Shown in pieces: positions 1-8,263 of a stretch of DNA of 46,678 nt. Under the pieces are notes generated by a model. It had not been told where the DNA came from. It did not search any database and worked only from the letters and a program-made list of their open reading frames with translations. The position numbers and the translations under genes were made by a program. Numbering within the stretch: the stretch's first letter is position 1; each line of letters begins with the position of its first letter. The stretch lies in contig JACRGH010000008.1 of NCBI GenBank assembly GCA_016212375.1, forward strand, positions 1 to 46,678, read 5' to 3'. This DNA is from Microcaldota archaeon. Lineage in GTDB: Archaea; Micrarchaeota; Micrarchaeia; Norongarragalinales; Norongarragalinaceae.

Positions 1-16
1 TGGGGTTCACTACTAT

Positions 17-90
17 CGCCTTTGAGCCGCGGCGTTGGTTTTTCCAATCATTGCACAACGATTGTTGGAAAAGCCACGTCGTCAAAGGCG
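17..90. other. Nested hairpin in the left-edge non-coding stretch
   Basis: Bases 1-134 hold no ORF I can support. They contain an outer 9-bp perfect inverted repeat (CGCCTTTGA / TCAAAGGCG) enclosing an inner 11-bp stem (GGTTTTTCCAA / TTGGAAAAGCC, one T-G wobble). Two co-axial stems in 74 nt suggest a structured RNA or a transcript end, but the strand and function are unknown and the window edge cuts the context. Confidence 0.4.
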
Positions 91-134
91 AAAAATTTTT
101 CGGTTCCCGAATTCACCAACGCTAAACGGGACCA

Positions 135-779
135 CTACCCGTTATGGCCCAATATTCGGCGGAAATCGGATTGGTTTTCGCGTACGTCCTGCAAATGGGA
201 TAAAATGTTGTGGTATGTCGTCAACGCGCTGTTCATGACTTGGCGGTGCGGCGTATCTTTGCGCTCTTCCAGGGCGTTTCGGACGCGCTCCATCACTTTG
301 GTTGCAGTACCGTGAAGATGGCTGAATCGGTCCAGTTCGGTCAAGTCCAGCGCAGATTTTTGGAATACTTTTTCAAGAGCCTTACTGCGTTCATGATCCT
401 TTTTTTGAATGCCGGACGGACGGAAAAGTGAAAAATGCGCGTGGGAGACATACAGTTCCCGTATCCGTTGTTTTTCAAGACTGGTTAAATCCCCTTCGCG
501 GATGGTCTGTTCCCACAATAGTGCATTTAACCCATGTTGGACCGGCGCTTCCCCGGAGCTTGGCAGGCTAGAGCGGGCAACGGAACCTTTTTTTTCGATG
601 ATTTGTTCGGGTTGGAGGACGTTTTCCTGCTGGAGGCCGTTCAACGCCAGGATGGCATCCTGGAGAGAATAGATCCTTTTTTTATCCCGTAAATGTTTTG
701 AAAAATCGTCAACGCTACCCCGGTTGCGGGCCAATTCCTTGAGATGATTTTGGAGTTGCCGGCTTCGAAATTGTCTCAT
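135..779 (-). CDS. Hypothetical helical protein downstream of endA
   Basis: This 214-residue protein is not recognised. It is rich in charged, helix-forming residues with no signal peptide or membrane segment, so it is probably cytosolic. The start is well supported: a near-perfect Shine-Dalgarno (GGAGGTGA) lies about 7 nt before the ATG and overlaps the end of the upstream endonuclease gene, 15 bp away on the same strand. The two genes are therefore almost certainly co-transcribed and translationally linked. A role in tRNA or RNA metabolism can only be guessed from this neighbour. No catalytic motif is visible. Confidence 0.7.
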   Translation of the reverse strand: MRQFRSRQLQNHLKELARNRGSVDDFSKHLRDKKRIYSLQDAILALNGLQQENVLQPEQIIEKKGSVARSSLPSSGEAPVQHGLNALLWEQTIREGDLTSLEKQRIRELYVSHAHFSLFRPSGIQKKDHERSKALEKVFQKSALDLTELDRFSHLHGTATKVMERVRNALEERKDTPHRQVMNSALTTYHNILSHLQDVRENQSDFRRILGHNG

Positions 780-794
780 TGTTGATTCACCTCC

Positions 795-2033
795 TTACGG
801 TTGCACCCACTCAATTTCGTAATACTCATATTTGCTCTTGGGTAGGTCGATGCGCTTGACGCGATAGTAAGTCACCGCGGTTTCCCGGTCACAGATGGCC
901 AACATCAAATCCAGGCCCATTTGTTTGGATTGCTGGATGGCACTGGCCAGTTCCTCGCCGCCGATTTCTTCTTCTTCCGAAAGCGCCAGCATCACGAAGG
1001 TAGGTGAGTCATGGCGGGGATTCTCGATGTCCGCGCCTTTTCGGTGGTACAGCAAAAAGTCGAGTTGGCCTGAACCGGAGGCAAGACGCGGGCTTGAAAG
1101 GATGATTGCTTTATTGTTTTTAGTTTCGCTTTTGCCGTTGTGTTCGTCGTAGTGGTGGGCGTTTTTTGCGCCCGGAATGGCTAAAATGAACGTCTTTTTC
1201 ACGCCGTGCGCCACCCGGATGGCCCGGGCCCACTCCGAAATCAGCATTTTGGCGGAACGGGGGAACACGTGGACCACGTGGCGGGAGTGCATCCACTGTC
1301 CGGTTTCCTGAGTGGGTTTGGCGCCGGGAAAGTAGAGGCGGAAATGGGTACCGAATTTGAATCCGGTTTTCGGGACAAACCCGCGTAAGCGCCAGTCTTC
1401 GTACACGTCGTACAATTCCATGAAGTCGGGCCGGCGGGAGACGGCTTGTTCCTCGATTTTCTTGGTCAGCACGTTGAGCTTGTATTTGCCGTGGCGGGCG
1501 AGGAAAACGGTTTCGTACGCGTCCAGTTTCAGGAATTGGCCGTGTTTTTTCGCTTTGTAGGTGCCGAATTGGCCGAACCAGTGGTTTTCGTATAGCGCGT
1601 TGCCTTCCTCGTTCTCGTCGATGACGCTCATCAAATCGTCGTAGAAAAACAGGCCTTTGGCTTTGACATGGGGCGTCTTGGTTTCGGCCGCCGGGTATTT
1701 TTCCATCGGGCTTCTGTTGTAATTGCCTTTTGCCTCGTTAATGGGCCGGACGATGAGGCCGCGGTCTCGCCAATCCCGGAAACAATAATAGCGGGCCAAA
1801 AACTTCGGCCCCTGGAACTGACCGGCCACCTGATTGAAGCTCTGGGGTTTGCCGTCTTTTTCGCACTCGGCTTTGCGCACGTCAATTAGGTAGAGCGCTT
1901 CTTCTGGTGAAAGTTCTAGGTGGATTTTCTTGCCGTTGACCTCTTTCCCGAAATAGGAACGGTCCACGGCCTGGACACTAATCAAATCCGTGACCTTGAT
2001 TTTGTCATCATATATCTCGAAGCGGACGCTCAT
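795..2033 (-). CDS. endA: tRNA-splicing endonuclease, three-unit (epsilon2-like) type
   Basis: This enzyme cleaves bulge-helix-bulge introns from pre-tRNA. At 412 residues it is much longer than single-unit archaeal EndA (about 180) and longer than most two-unit forms. An N-terminal EndA-like N-domain (about 1-100, ending in FRDWRDRGLIVRP) is followed by a complete catalytic unit (about 130-290) and a further C-domain-like unit (about 310-412, with ICDRETAVTYYRV). The likely catalytic triad is present in the middle unit: Tyr in HFRLY, His in MHSRHVVH, Lys in AHGVKKTF. This N-full-C layout matches the epsilon2 enzymes described from ARMAN archaea. A GGAGG motif lies about 11 nt before the ATG. 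An intron-containing tRNA-Ser lies in the same window. The family call is firm; the epsilon2 subtype is inferred from domain order. Confidence 0.9.
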   Translation of the reverse strand: MSVRFEIYDDKIKVTDLISVQAVDRSYFGKEVNGKKIHLELSPEEALYLIDVRKAECEKDGKPQSFNQVAGQFQGPKFLARYYCFRDWRDRGLIVRPINEAKGNYNRSPMEKYPAAETKTPHVKAKGLFFYDDLMSVIDENEEGNALYENHWFGQFGTYKAKKHGQFLKLDAYETVFLARHGKYKLNVLTKKIEEQAVSRRPDFMELYDVYEDWRLRGFVPKTGFKFGTHFRLYFPGAKPTQETGQWMHSRHVVHVFPRSAKMLISEWARAIRVAHGVKKTFILAIPGAKNAHHYDEHNGKSETKNNKAIILSSPRLASGSGQLDFLLYHRKGADIENPRHDSPTFVMLALSEEEEIGGEELASAIQQSKQMGLDLMLAICDRETAVTYYRVKRIDLPKSKYEYYEIEWVQP

Positions 2034-2220
2034 GGGCTCTTTTCCTCCGCTTGCCCGCCAGGGGCATGAGCGTTTGAAGGGAACATGTTGATGGTTGGAT
2101 TAGGGCGGTTTGTGGATTTAAAGAAACGTCATCGTCTGTTTTTCATTTTTGAGTCGGTTCGCATTGGTTGAAGGATCAAGGCAACTGCCCTGTTACGGTT
2201 CTCCGCCTGAAAATAACGCC

Positions 2221-2233
2221 CTATATTATATAG
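2221..2233 (+). promoter_or_regulatory. TATA-like box upstream of the surface protein gene
   Basis: CTATATTATATAG is a strongly AT-rich, self-complementary box about 36-48 nt before the chosen ATG at 2269. It is consistent with an archaeal TATA element and a short leader containing a GAGG motif. Confidence 0.5.
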
Positions 2234-2268
2234 TGGGGACGAGTGGGATTTGCGAGGCGATTCATCCG

Positions 2269-3897
2269 ATGTCCGGTCCGAGTTTTATTTCTGAAAAGTC
2301 GAACGTTTTTCTTGTTTTTCTGTTCCTTCCTGCGTTGTTTCTGGGTGCTCTTTCTTTACCGGTCAGCGCCATTGGCACTCCCTCTGCAGCATTTGGCTCT
2401 CCGGATTGGCTACCCGTACCGACGAGTTCTCCCGTTAGCTCCGCGTATTCGATGAAAACCTACATCGAGGGTTTCCTGGACGTGAATGCAACGGATGACC
2501 GCGTCAATGATTTGGCCGGCTCCACCACCCTATTGGGCTCGGCGTCCCCATTTGCAAGCGGCGGGCGCAAGATTTCCGCATCGGATTCCCCATTGGTCTT
2601 TAAAGGCCTCATTGCCGACCCAATCATGCGCTCCGGTTACCTGGAAGAGGAGCGCTACTACCTCTACGCCAAATCCCAGTATGATTCGTCCAACTCCCTT
2701 GTCAAGGCCAAGAATCCGCAGATGGCGTATGAGGCCACGTTTACCAATCCGATTCCGGTGTGCTCAAAAAATTCGCCCCTGAACGTTTCGTGTCCGGATG
2801 CCTACCGCACTTCGACCCACCGCATGGCCATCAAATTGTTGGGTGCCGATTGGCTTATCCTGGGCATGGATAATTTCGACTCCACTTCGGCTTTAAACGG
2901 CCAGGCCGTCCTGACGTTGGGCAAGGAATATTCTTACAATGCCCGTCTGCAAATCGGCGGAGTTATCAAGGGCCCCAACGGTGCGTACGCCAAACTCTTC
3001 TCCGTCTCCTACGGTGGAAATCGGTCTTCCGATTTCAAAGTTTCTTTTGGCATCTATGATTCCACCAATCGATTGGTTGACTCGACCACCTTGGGGCCGA
3101 ATTCCGAATACAACCAAAACGGCTTCATCCTCCGCGTTAACCAGGTCCTTCCCGGCATGGTGCGTCTGCCTTCCTTTGCCGGCCCCCTCAAATTCGGCTA
3201 CGTCCAAGCCAGCGTCTTATCGGACAAATTGTCCTTGCAACAATCCAGTTCGGTCAACTCGGACAACTCCAATTGGCGCGTGAACCTCGTCGGCGGAGGT
3301 CCCGCGTTTGGTGCCTCGCTTGCCCGCGTCCAGTTGGTGCTTTCCGTGGCGTCGGACCTGATGCCGGGCGATTCGTTGCCTTTTTTGTTCAAGCCCACTC
3401 TGTTGAAATTCACCTACAACGGTCTTGAATCGGTCCCGACGGACACCTTGAGTTTCTCGACCGGCGTGCAAAGCTTCCAGACCAGTGCCACTGACACCCA
3501 GACGGTCGACCAACACTATGTCTTGGTCCAATCCTCCCTTCCGGTCGCATTTTGGTTCGGAAACCAGACCACGCAAGCCACGAATAGTTTCTATTATATC
3601 GTCGGAAACAATTCGGCAGGTAAGGCCACGCGCGGGACCGTTTTTTATCGCGATTCGACCACGGGCAATTTTGTCAAATACGTCGACTCATCGGCCACCG
3701 TGGATTCCTTCGGCCAAATCCAGGACAATTACGTCATCTACGCGGGTCCCTCCAAATCCGTGCGTATGCAATTCCATCTGACGTCGAACGCCAATTTGAT
3801 CATGGTGCCCGAATTCCTGACGGACGTGGAAAATCCCCAAAAAATGGGCGCGTTTTTGTTCGATGTCCGTGACAGTGGGTCCAACCCCCAAATTTGA
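2269..3897 (+). CDS. Modular secreted surface protein, N-terminal part (frameshifted)
   Basis: The start at 2269 is chosen because the protein then begins with a signal peptide (hydrophobic stretch FLVFLFLPALFLG, then a likely cleavage region). The ORF-track TTG start adds 40 unlikely residues. A beta-rich extracellular region of about 345 residues is followed by the first copy of a repeated module (A1, from about residue 387, FQTSATDTQTVD...YVLVQSS). The ORF stops inside this module, and the missing end of A1 lies in the -1 frame at the start of the next ORF. The break sits at a C5 run followed by AAATTTGA (3885-3897); one extra C would restore a single reading frame. This is therefore the first part of one gene, with a real frameshift or an assembly error. 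The function is probably cell-surface or adhesion. Confidence 0.8.
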   Translation: MSGPSFISEKSNVFLVFLFLPALFLGALSLPVSAIGTPSAAFGSPDWLPVPTSSPVSSAYSMKTYIEGFLDVNATDDRVNDLAGSTTLLGSASPFASGGRKISASDSPLVFKGLIADPIMRSGYLEEERYYLYAKSQYDSSNSLVKAKNPQMAYEATFTNPIPVCSKNSPLNVSCPDAYRTSTHRMAIKLLGADWLILGMDNFDSTSALNGQAVLTLGKEYSYNARLQIGGVIKGPNGAYAKLFSVSYGGNRSSDFKVSFGIYDSTNRLVDSTTLGPNSEYNQNGFILRVNQVLPGMVRLPSFAGPLKFGYVQASVLSDKLSLQQSSSVNSDNSNWRVNLVGGGPAFGASLARVQLVLSVASDLMPGDSLPFLFKPTLLKFTYNGLESVPTDTLSFSTGVQSFQTSATDTQTVDQHYVLVQSSLPVAFWFGNQTTQATNSFYYIVGNNSAGKATRGTVFYRDSTTGNFVKYVDSSATVDSFGQIQDNYVIYAGPSKSVRMQFHLTSNANLIMVPEFLTDVENPQKMGAFLFDVRDSGSNPQI

Positions 3898-6800
3898 GCG
3901 CCGGGTATATGCCGGTGTATCCGGAAGTCGGCTTCAATGGCGCCACCAAGGCGCCCGGATTCATTTCGCCCCGTGGAAGCACGCTTTCCGATGTAGGCCA
4001 GACCAGCGCCCGGATTGCGTATGCCAATACGGTTTCCCATGCCCGGTACGGACTCCAAAAAGTTCAAAGCGTGCCGACCCCGGTTCCTACGCCGATCCCG
4101 ACTAACCAATCCTTTGACGTTTTGTCTTTGTCATCGGGCCAAACTAGCTTCCAGACCTCTTCCACGGACACGCAGACGGTGGACTTGAGTTATGTCTTGG
4201 TACAATCCAGTCTGGCGTCGGCGTTTGACTTTTCCGACTCGCCGATTGCTCCGACCAAGACGAACCAATTCTACTATATCACCGATTCGGTGCCGGCCGG
4301 CAAAGCCACGCAAGGCACTATTTTCTTCCGTGACCCGACGACGAGCAATTTCGTGCCCTATCTGCGTCCTGGCGCCACCGTGGGTCCGGATGGCCGCGTA
4401 TTGACGAATTATGTCACCTATGTCTATGGTCCTAGTTCGGTCCGCATGCAATTCAATGCCGCCGGTATTGACGCATCCGTCGATGCATTGGCAAGCTCCG
4501 GCGCAGTCATGGCCATTCCGGAAAACTTCCCGAGCGTTAACTATGGAAACTCCGGTGCGTTCCTAATCGACGTTGGTTATGGCAGCCAATCGACGCCTCG
4601 TTTCACTTCCATCCCCAACCCAGGTGGTGTGAGTTATCCGGCCATCGGATATTCGATTCCATATCGGTCCGGCGGCATGCTCAGTTATCTGCCGTCTTCC
4701 GGAATCCTCGGCTTTGTCTCCCCGGGCGGAAGCCAAGTGGTGTCCGCATCGATGAGCTCCGTGCAAATCAATTATTCCACGGCTTTCCAATCGCCCACGC
4801 CGACGCCCGTTCCGGTTTGCGTTACGGTCGGCGGCAGTCTTGGTGCCTTGTATCCGGACAACGCGTTGCAATGTTGTCCCGGCTTGGTCCCCTATGTCCA
4901 GTCCGGAATCGTGGGTAATCGTGGCATCTGCGTCAATCCTTCGCCTACTCCTACGGCTGTGCCCAATTGCGTGGATTCGGACAATGGCAAAAACCCGTCC
5001 GTATATGGAAAAATCACCCTGTTCGGAAGACCCTATGCCGAGGATTCCTGCAATTTCAACGACCGCCCGCCTAACACTTCGGACAACGAATACTGGTGTG
5101 AAACGCCCACGTCCACCGTGGTGTCAAACGCCTGGACCAAATGCCCGTTCGGTTGCGCAAACGGTGCCTGCCTGGTGTCGCCGACTGTAATCCCAACGCC
5201 CACGGTTTGGCCCACGCCAACCCCTGCGCCATCGGGCGGCGTGACGTTTTATGTTCCGGCGTCCGTTTCGGCCGGCTCCGCGTTTTCCTTCAGCTGGTCC
5301 GACGTTCGAAATGCGTCCGCCAGTGATTGGATTGCCATCGTACCGGTGGGCGGCAATTGGAACAACGCGTTGCCATGGGCTTGGACCAACGGGGTGCAAT
5401 GCAACGTCCTTACATCCAGCTGTCCGGCGCCGACCCAATTGCTCACGCGTTATGGTGGAAACATGACCCTTTTGGTTCCCGTGAACCTTTCCAGTTTTCA
5501 GGTGGTTCTTTACCGCCAAGGGGACATGCTGCATGGTGAGGGTGGGCGCAGCTCAGTTATTGCCGTTGCCCCGTCCCCCTCGGTCTCTCCGGTTCCCACG
5601 TGGATTCCGAGCACGACCCCTATTCCCGTGGCATTACCGCAAGGATACGTAAAAGCAGGTCAGTCTTTAGGAATGCCAAACGTAACCTTGCAAATCACAT
5701 CGATCCGTCTTCCTTTGCCCTCGGCTAATTACTCCGATGCGGGATTGGTGAGCTTGGATGTGTGGTTTAATGGGGCCCATTTGTATCCCATCAGTGTTTG
5801 TAACGGATGCTCCCAAGCCCATCCGGATATTGATCTTTTTGTACGTGTCGATGACATCACAACGTTCCAAGGAATACCCCTCGCGAAAATATTCATCCAA
5901 AAAGCATCCATCATGCCCACTCCGACGCCTATGTCCGTCGGCGGCGTGACCTTTGTGTTGCCCCAAAGCGTTCCTGCGGGTAGCACGCTTTCCGTGGTTT
6001 GGAAGGATTCGGGAACGCCATCTGAGACCGATTGGATTGCGATGGTGCCCGTGGATGGCAAGTGGGATAATTCGTTGCCCTGGGCGTATACGAACGGTCT
6101 GAAGTCGATTCCAACGGTTGCTTCCAAGGGCGGTTCCGTTACATTGGCTGCGCCGTTAAACGTGACACGATTCCAGGTGGTGTTGTACCGTCAGAACGAC
6201 ATGGTTCACGGTGAAGGCGGGCGTAGTGGCGTCGTAACGGTTGCGCTACCGCCGGTTCCTTCGGCAATACCTGTGCCAACGGACGCATCCGTCCGATTAT
6301 CCATTTCCTCGGTCTGGAAAGGCAATATCGGTGGTCTGGGCGTTAAAAGCATCAGTATTGCTCCGGGCTTGGATGTCGAGTTATCCTGGAGCAGCACCGG
6401 CGTCACGGGCACTTGTACGTTGACCTCTTCGAGTGGTCTTAACCGCCCAGTTCCCAATGACCAAACCGGCGGGTGGGGTAATTGGGATACTCCGAACGCG
6501 ACGACGTCCTACACGATTACCTGCATGGGCGCCTCCGGAACCTTGGTTAGTGACACGGTCAAAGCCAACGTGGTTTCGCCCAATGCATCCGTCCAATTAT
6601 CCATTTCCTCGGTCTGGAAAGGAAAACAAGGCGGTTTTGGTGTCAAAAGCGTCATGCTCTATCCGGGCCAGGATGTGGAGTTATCCTGGTCCAGTTCCGG
6701 CGTCAGTGGTCCTTGTGTGTTAACCTCTACGAGCGGTATGAACCAGAGCGTGGCCAATGACCTTTCTTTGGGGTGGGGTAATTTTGATGTTCCCAAAACG

Positions 6801-6992
6801 ACCACCTCTTACACGATTGCCTGTAGCAGCACATCCGGAATATCAGTAAGCGATACGGTGACGGCCAACGTCCTCACCCCCCGCGTGGTCAACCGGTGGG
6901 ATACCGGCCGCGTCACTCAAGTTTCGGCATCCATTCCGGGCACCATCAACGGTGCAAAAGCCTGGATTTCCGGTCTGTTCGGCGGGAACTGA
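3894..6992 (+). CDS. Modular secreted surface protein, C-terminal part with duplicated modules
   Basis: The first ~60 residues complete module A1 of the preceding ORF, so this is not an independent gene start. Then follow Pro/Thr linkers (PVPTPVPTPIPT), module A2, two Cys-rich segments including one of the type CVDSDNGKNP...CPFGCANGACL, Ig-like module B1 (DWIAIVPVGG...FQVVLYRQGDMLHGEGGRS), a short unique domain, B2 (same signature), and C1 and C2 (each starting ASV.LSISSVWKG). The A, B and C modules each occur twice, so the gene grew by internal duplication. It ends in GLFGGN with no transmembrane anchor. The Cys-rich DSDxGKNP module is one I associate with DPANN and CPR surface proteins (recollection, not a search). 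A T-rich terminator follows. Confidence 0.8.
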   Translation: MSAGYMPVYPEVGFNGATKAPGFISPRGSTLSDVGQTSARIAYANTVSHARYGLQKVQSVPTPVPTPIPTNQSFDVLSLSSGQTSFQTSSTDTQTVDLSYVLVQSSLASAFDFSDSPIAPTKTNQFYYITDSVPAGKATQGTIFFRDPTTSNFVPYLRPGATVGPDGRVLTNYVTYVYGPSSVRMQFNAAGIDASVDALASSGAVMAIPENFPSVNYGNSGAFLIDVGYGSQSTPRFTSIPNPGGVSYPAIGYSIPYRSGGMLSYLPSSGILGFVSPGGSQVVSASMSSVQINYSTAFQSPTPTPVPVCVTVGGSLGALYPDNALQCCPGLVPYVQSGIVGNRGICVNPSPTPTAVPNCVDSDNGKNPSVYGKITLFGRPYAEDSCNFNDRPPNTSDNEYWCETPTSTVVSNAWTKCPFGCANGACLVSPTVIPTPTVWPTPTPAPSGGVTFYVPASVSAGSAFSFSWSDVRNASASDWIAIVPVGGNWNNALPWAWTNGVQCNVLTSSCPAPTQLLTRYGGNMTLLVPVNLSSFQVVLYRQGDMLHGEGGRSSVIAVAPSPSVSPVPTWIPSTTPIPVALPQGYVKAGQSLGMPNVTLQITSIRLPLPSANYSDAGLVSLDVWFNGAHLYPISVCNGCSQAHPDIDLFVRVDDITTFQGIPLAKIFIQKASIMPTPTPMSVGGVTFVLPQSVPAGSTLSVVWKDSGTPSETDWIAMVPVDGKWDNSLPWAYTNGLKSIPTVASKGGSVTLAAPLNVTRFQVVLYRQNDMVHGEGGRSGVVTVALPPVPSAIPVPTDASVRLSISSVWKGNIGGLGVKSISIAPGLDVELSWSSTGVTGTCTLTSSSGLNRPVPNDQTGGWGNWDTPNATTSYTITCMGASGTLVSDTVKANVVSPNASVQLSISSVWKGKQGGFGVKSVMLYPGQDVELSWSSSGVSGPCVLTSTSGMNQSVANDLSLGWGNFDVPKTTTSYTIACSSTSGISVSDTVTANVLTPRVVNRWDTGRVTQVSASIPGTINGAKAWISGLFGGN

Positions 6993-7050
6993 GCCTGCCG
7001 GCTGGGTTGGGACTGCGTACAAGTGGCGTTGGAACCAAAAATCGTTCGGT

Positions 7051-7074
7051 ATTTTTTTTAATCTTTTTTTTTAT
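7051..7074 (+). terminator. T-rich terminator
   Basis: ATTTTTTTTAATC followed by T9 lies about 60 nt after the stop of the surface protein gene on the coding strand, matching archaeal oligo-U termination. It lies between two convergent genes. Confidence 0.6.
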
Positions 7075-7137
7075 AGAAAAAGAGAATGCGGGGGCCCGGA
7101 GCGTTTTCACGCCCCGGACACCCGACTAAAACGGAAC

Positions 7138-7422
7138 TTATTTCTTGCCTTTCATGGCCATGGCCCCTAGGACCATGCCGACAAGAAGGAAGACTTCCTG
7201 CAGCAGGTGGGCGAATTGCCAGGCGAATACTCCGGTGTGCACCAAGAGCCAGCCCAATTCCGACAGTCCGTACAACACGAACAGGGGCATCCAGGCTTTT
7301 CCTTCGGCGCCCATGTCCATGCACTTCTTGGCCAAGAACAAGCCCAGAATCAAGGCGACGAAGTGGATGACTTCGTAGACCATGTTGGGCAACAGGTTGT
7401 AGATTGCTTCTCCAAACGGCAT
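7138..7422 (-). CDS. Small integral membrane protein
   Basis: This 94-residue, highly hydrophobic protein has about three predicted membrane helices (around residues 17-33, 43-62 and 70-90) and a basic tail KGKK. No family is recognised. A GGGGG motif lies about 8 nt before the ATG and supports the start. It is monocistronic as far as can be seen, with a 211-bp gap to the next gene upstream. The function is unknown. Confidence 0.65.
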   Translation of the reverse strand: MPFGEAIYNLLPNMVYEVIHFVALILGLFLAKKCMDMGAEGKAWMPLFVLYGLSELGWLLVHTGVFAWQFAHLLQEVFLLVGMVLGAMAMKGKK

Positions 7423-7633
7423 ATTTTATTCCCCCATATTCCAGCGTCACCCGATTGGCTTGATGCCAATTGGGTTTTCGCTTTGTTTCTTACGTTTTGG
7501 GCTCAAGCACCGTATTTAAAGCGAATAGGGTTACGGCAATCAACGTGAATGGGTAGGTTGCCTTGTTTTGGCGGTTTGCATCATGGAAACGCCGTTATTG
7601 CATTTATTTTTGGCATCCAATGGTTTTGAAAAA

Positions 7634-8230
7634 CTAGTAATAGCTGCCGTATTGGCTTTCTTCCGCCCACTCGATTTTGCCCATTTTCAGCCAGATGTAC
7701 GCCATGGCCGCGCCCACGAACAAGCCACCAAGGTGGGCGGCTCCTGCGATGCCGGACGATACGTCGATGGTTTCCAACAAGCTCAAGGCCACCCAGACCA
7801 ACGCGGCGTATTTCATGGGCATGGGGATGAACCACATCAAAATCGGTAGATTGGGTCGCAGGATGGCAACTGCCCCGAGGATGCCGAAAATCGCGCCGGA
7901 CGCTCCCAATGCCGGAATGCTGACGGGCACTAGGTGTAACCAGTACGTGGCCGCGTAAGCTAGGCCGCCGGCGATGCCTGAGATGAAGTAAATGGCCAAA
8001 AATCGTTTGGAGCCGATCATCCGCTCCAAGTAGGGGCCGAAGGTGAACAGGGCGAAGCCGTTGAAAAAAATGTGGATAAATCCACCGTGGAGAAACATGC
8101 TGGTAATCAGGGTCCAAGGATGGATTGCCAAGGTGGCCGGGTCCAGTACAAACCAGCCGGTCAGGGGCGGGTAGACGATTTGCGCCAAAAACGTGACGAC
8201 GATGGCGCCAAGCAGGTAAAATGCGAACAT
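7634..8230 (-). CDS. Rhomboid-family intramembrane serine protease
   Basis: This protease cleaves transmembrane helices within the membrane. It has about six hydrophobic segments, the rhomboid signatures HGGFIHIFFNGFAL (His/Asn in TM2), GASGAIFG with the nucleophile Ser, and AHLGGLFVG with the catalytic His. Its length of about 198 residues fits the minimal prokaryotic rhomboid core. I chose the ATG (MFAFYLLG) over the TTG start 24 nt upstream, because it begins right at the first helix; the TTG remains possible. It lies 33 bp downstream of scpB on the same strand, so the two are probably co-transcribed. Substrates are unknown; surface proteins in this window are conceivable candidates. Confidence 0.9.
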   Translation of the reverse strand: MFAFYLLGAIVVTFLAQIVYPPLTGWFVLDPATLAIHPWTLITSMFLHGGFIHIFFNGFALFTFGPYLERMIGSKRFLAIYFISGIAGGLAYAATYWLHLVPVSIPALGASGAIFGILGAVAILRPNLPILMWFIPMPMKYAALVWVALSLLETIDVSSGIAGAAHLGGLFVGAAMAYIWLKMGKIEWAEESQYGSYY

Positions 8231-8263
8231 GGGTTTTGGGTGTGCCTCAATCAATTGACTTTT

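Noticed and set aside
3880-3897. Programmed -1 ribosomal frameshift
   Set aside because: No X XXY YYZ slippery heptamer exists in the reading frame and no downstream stem was evident. A one-base indel in the C5 run explains the break more simply.
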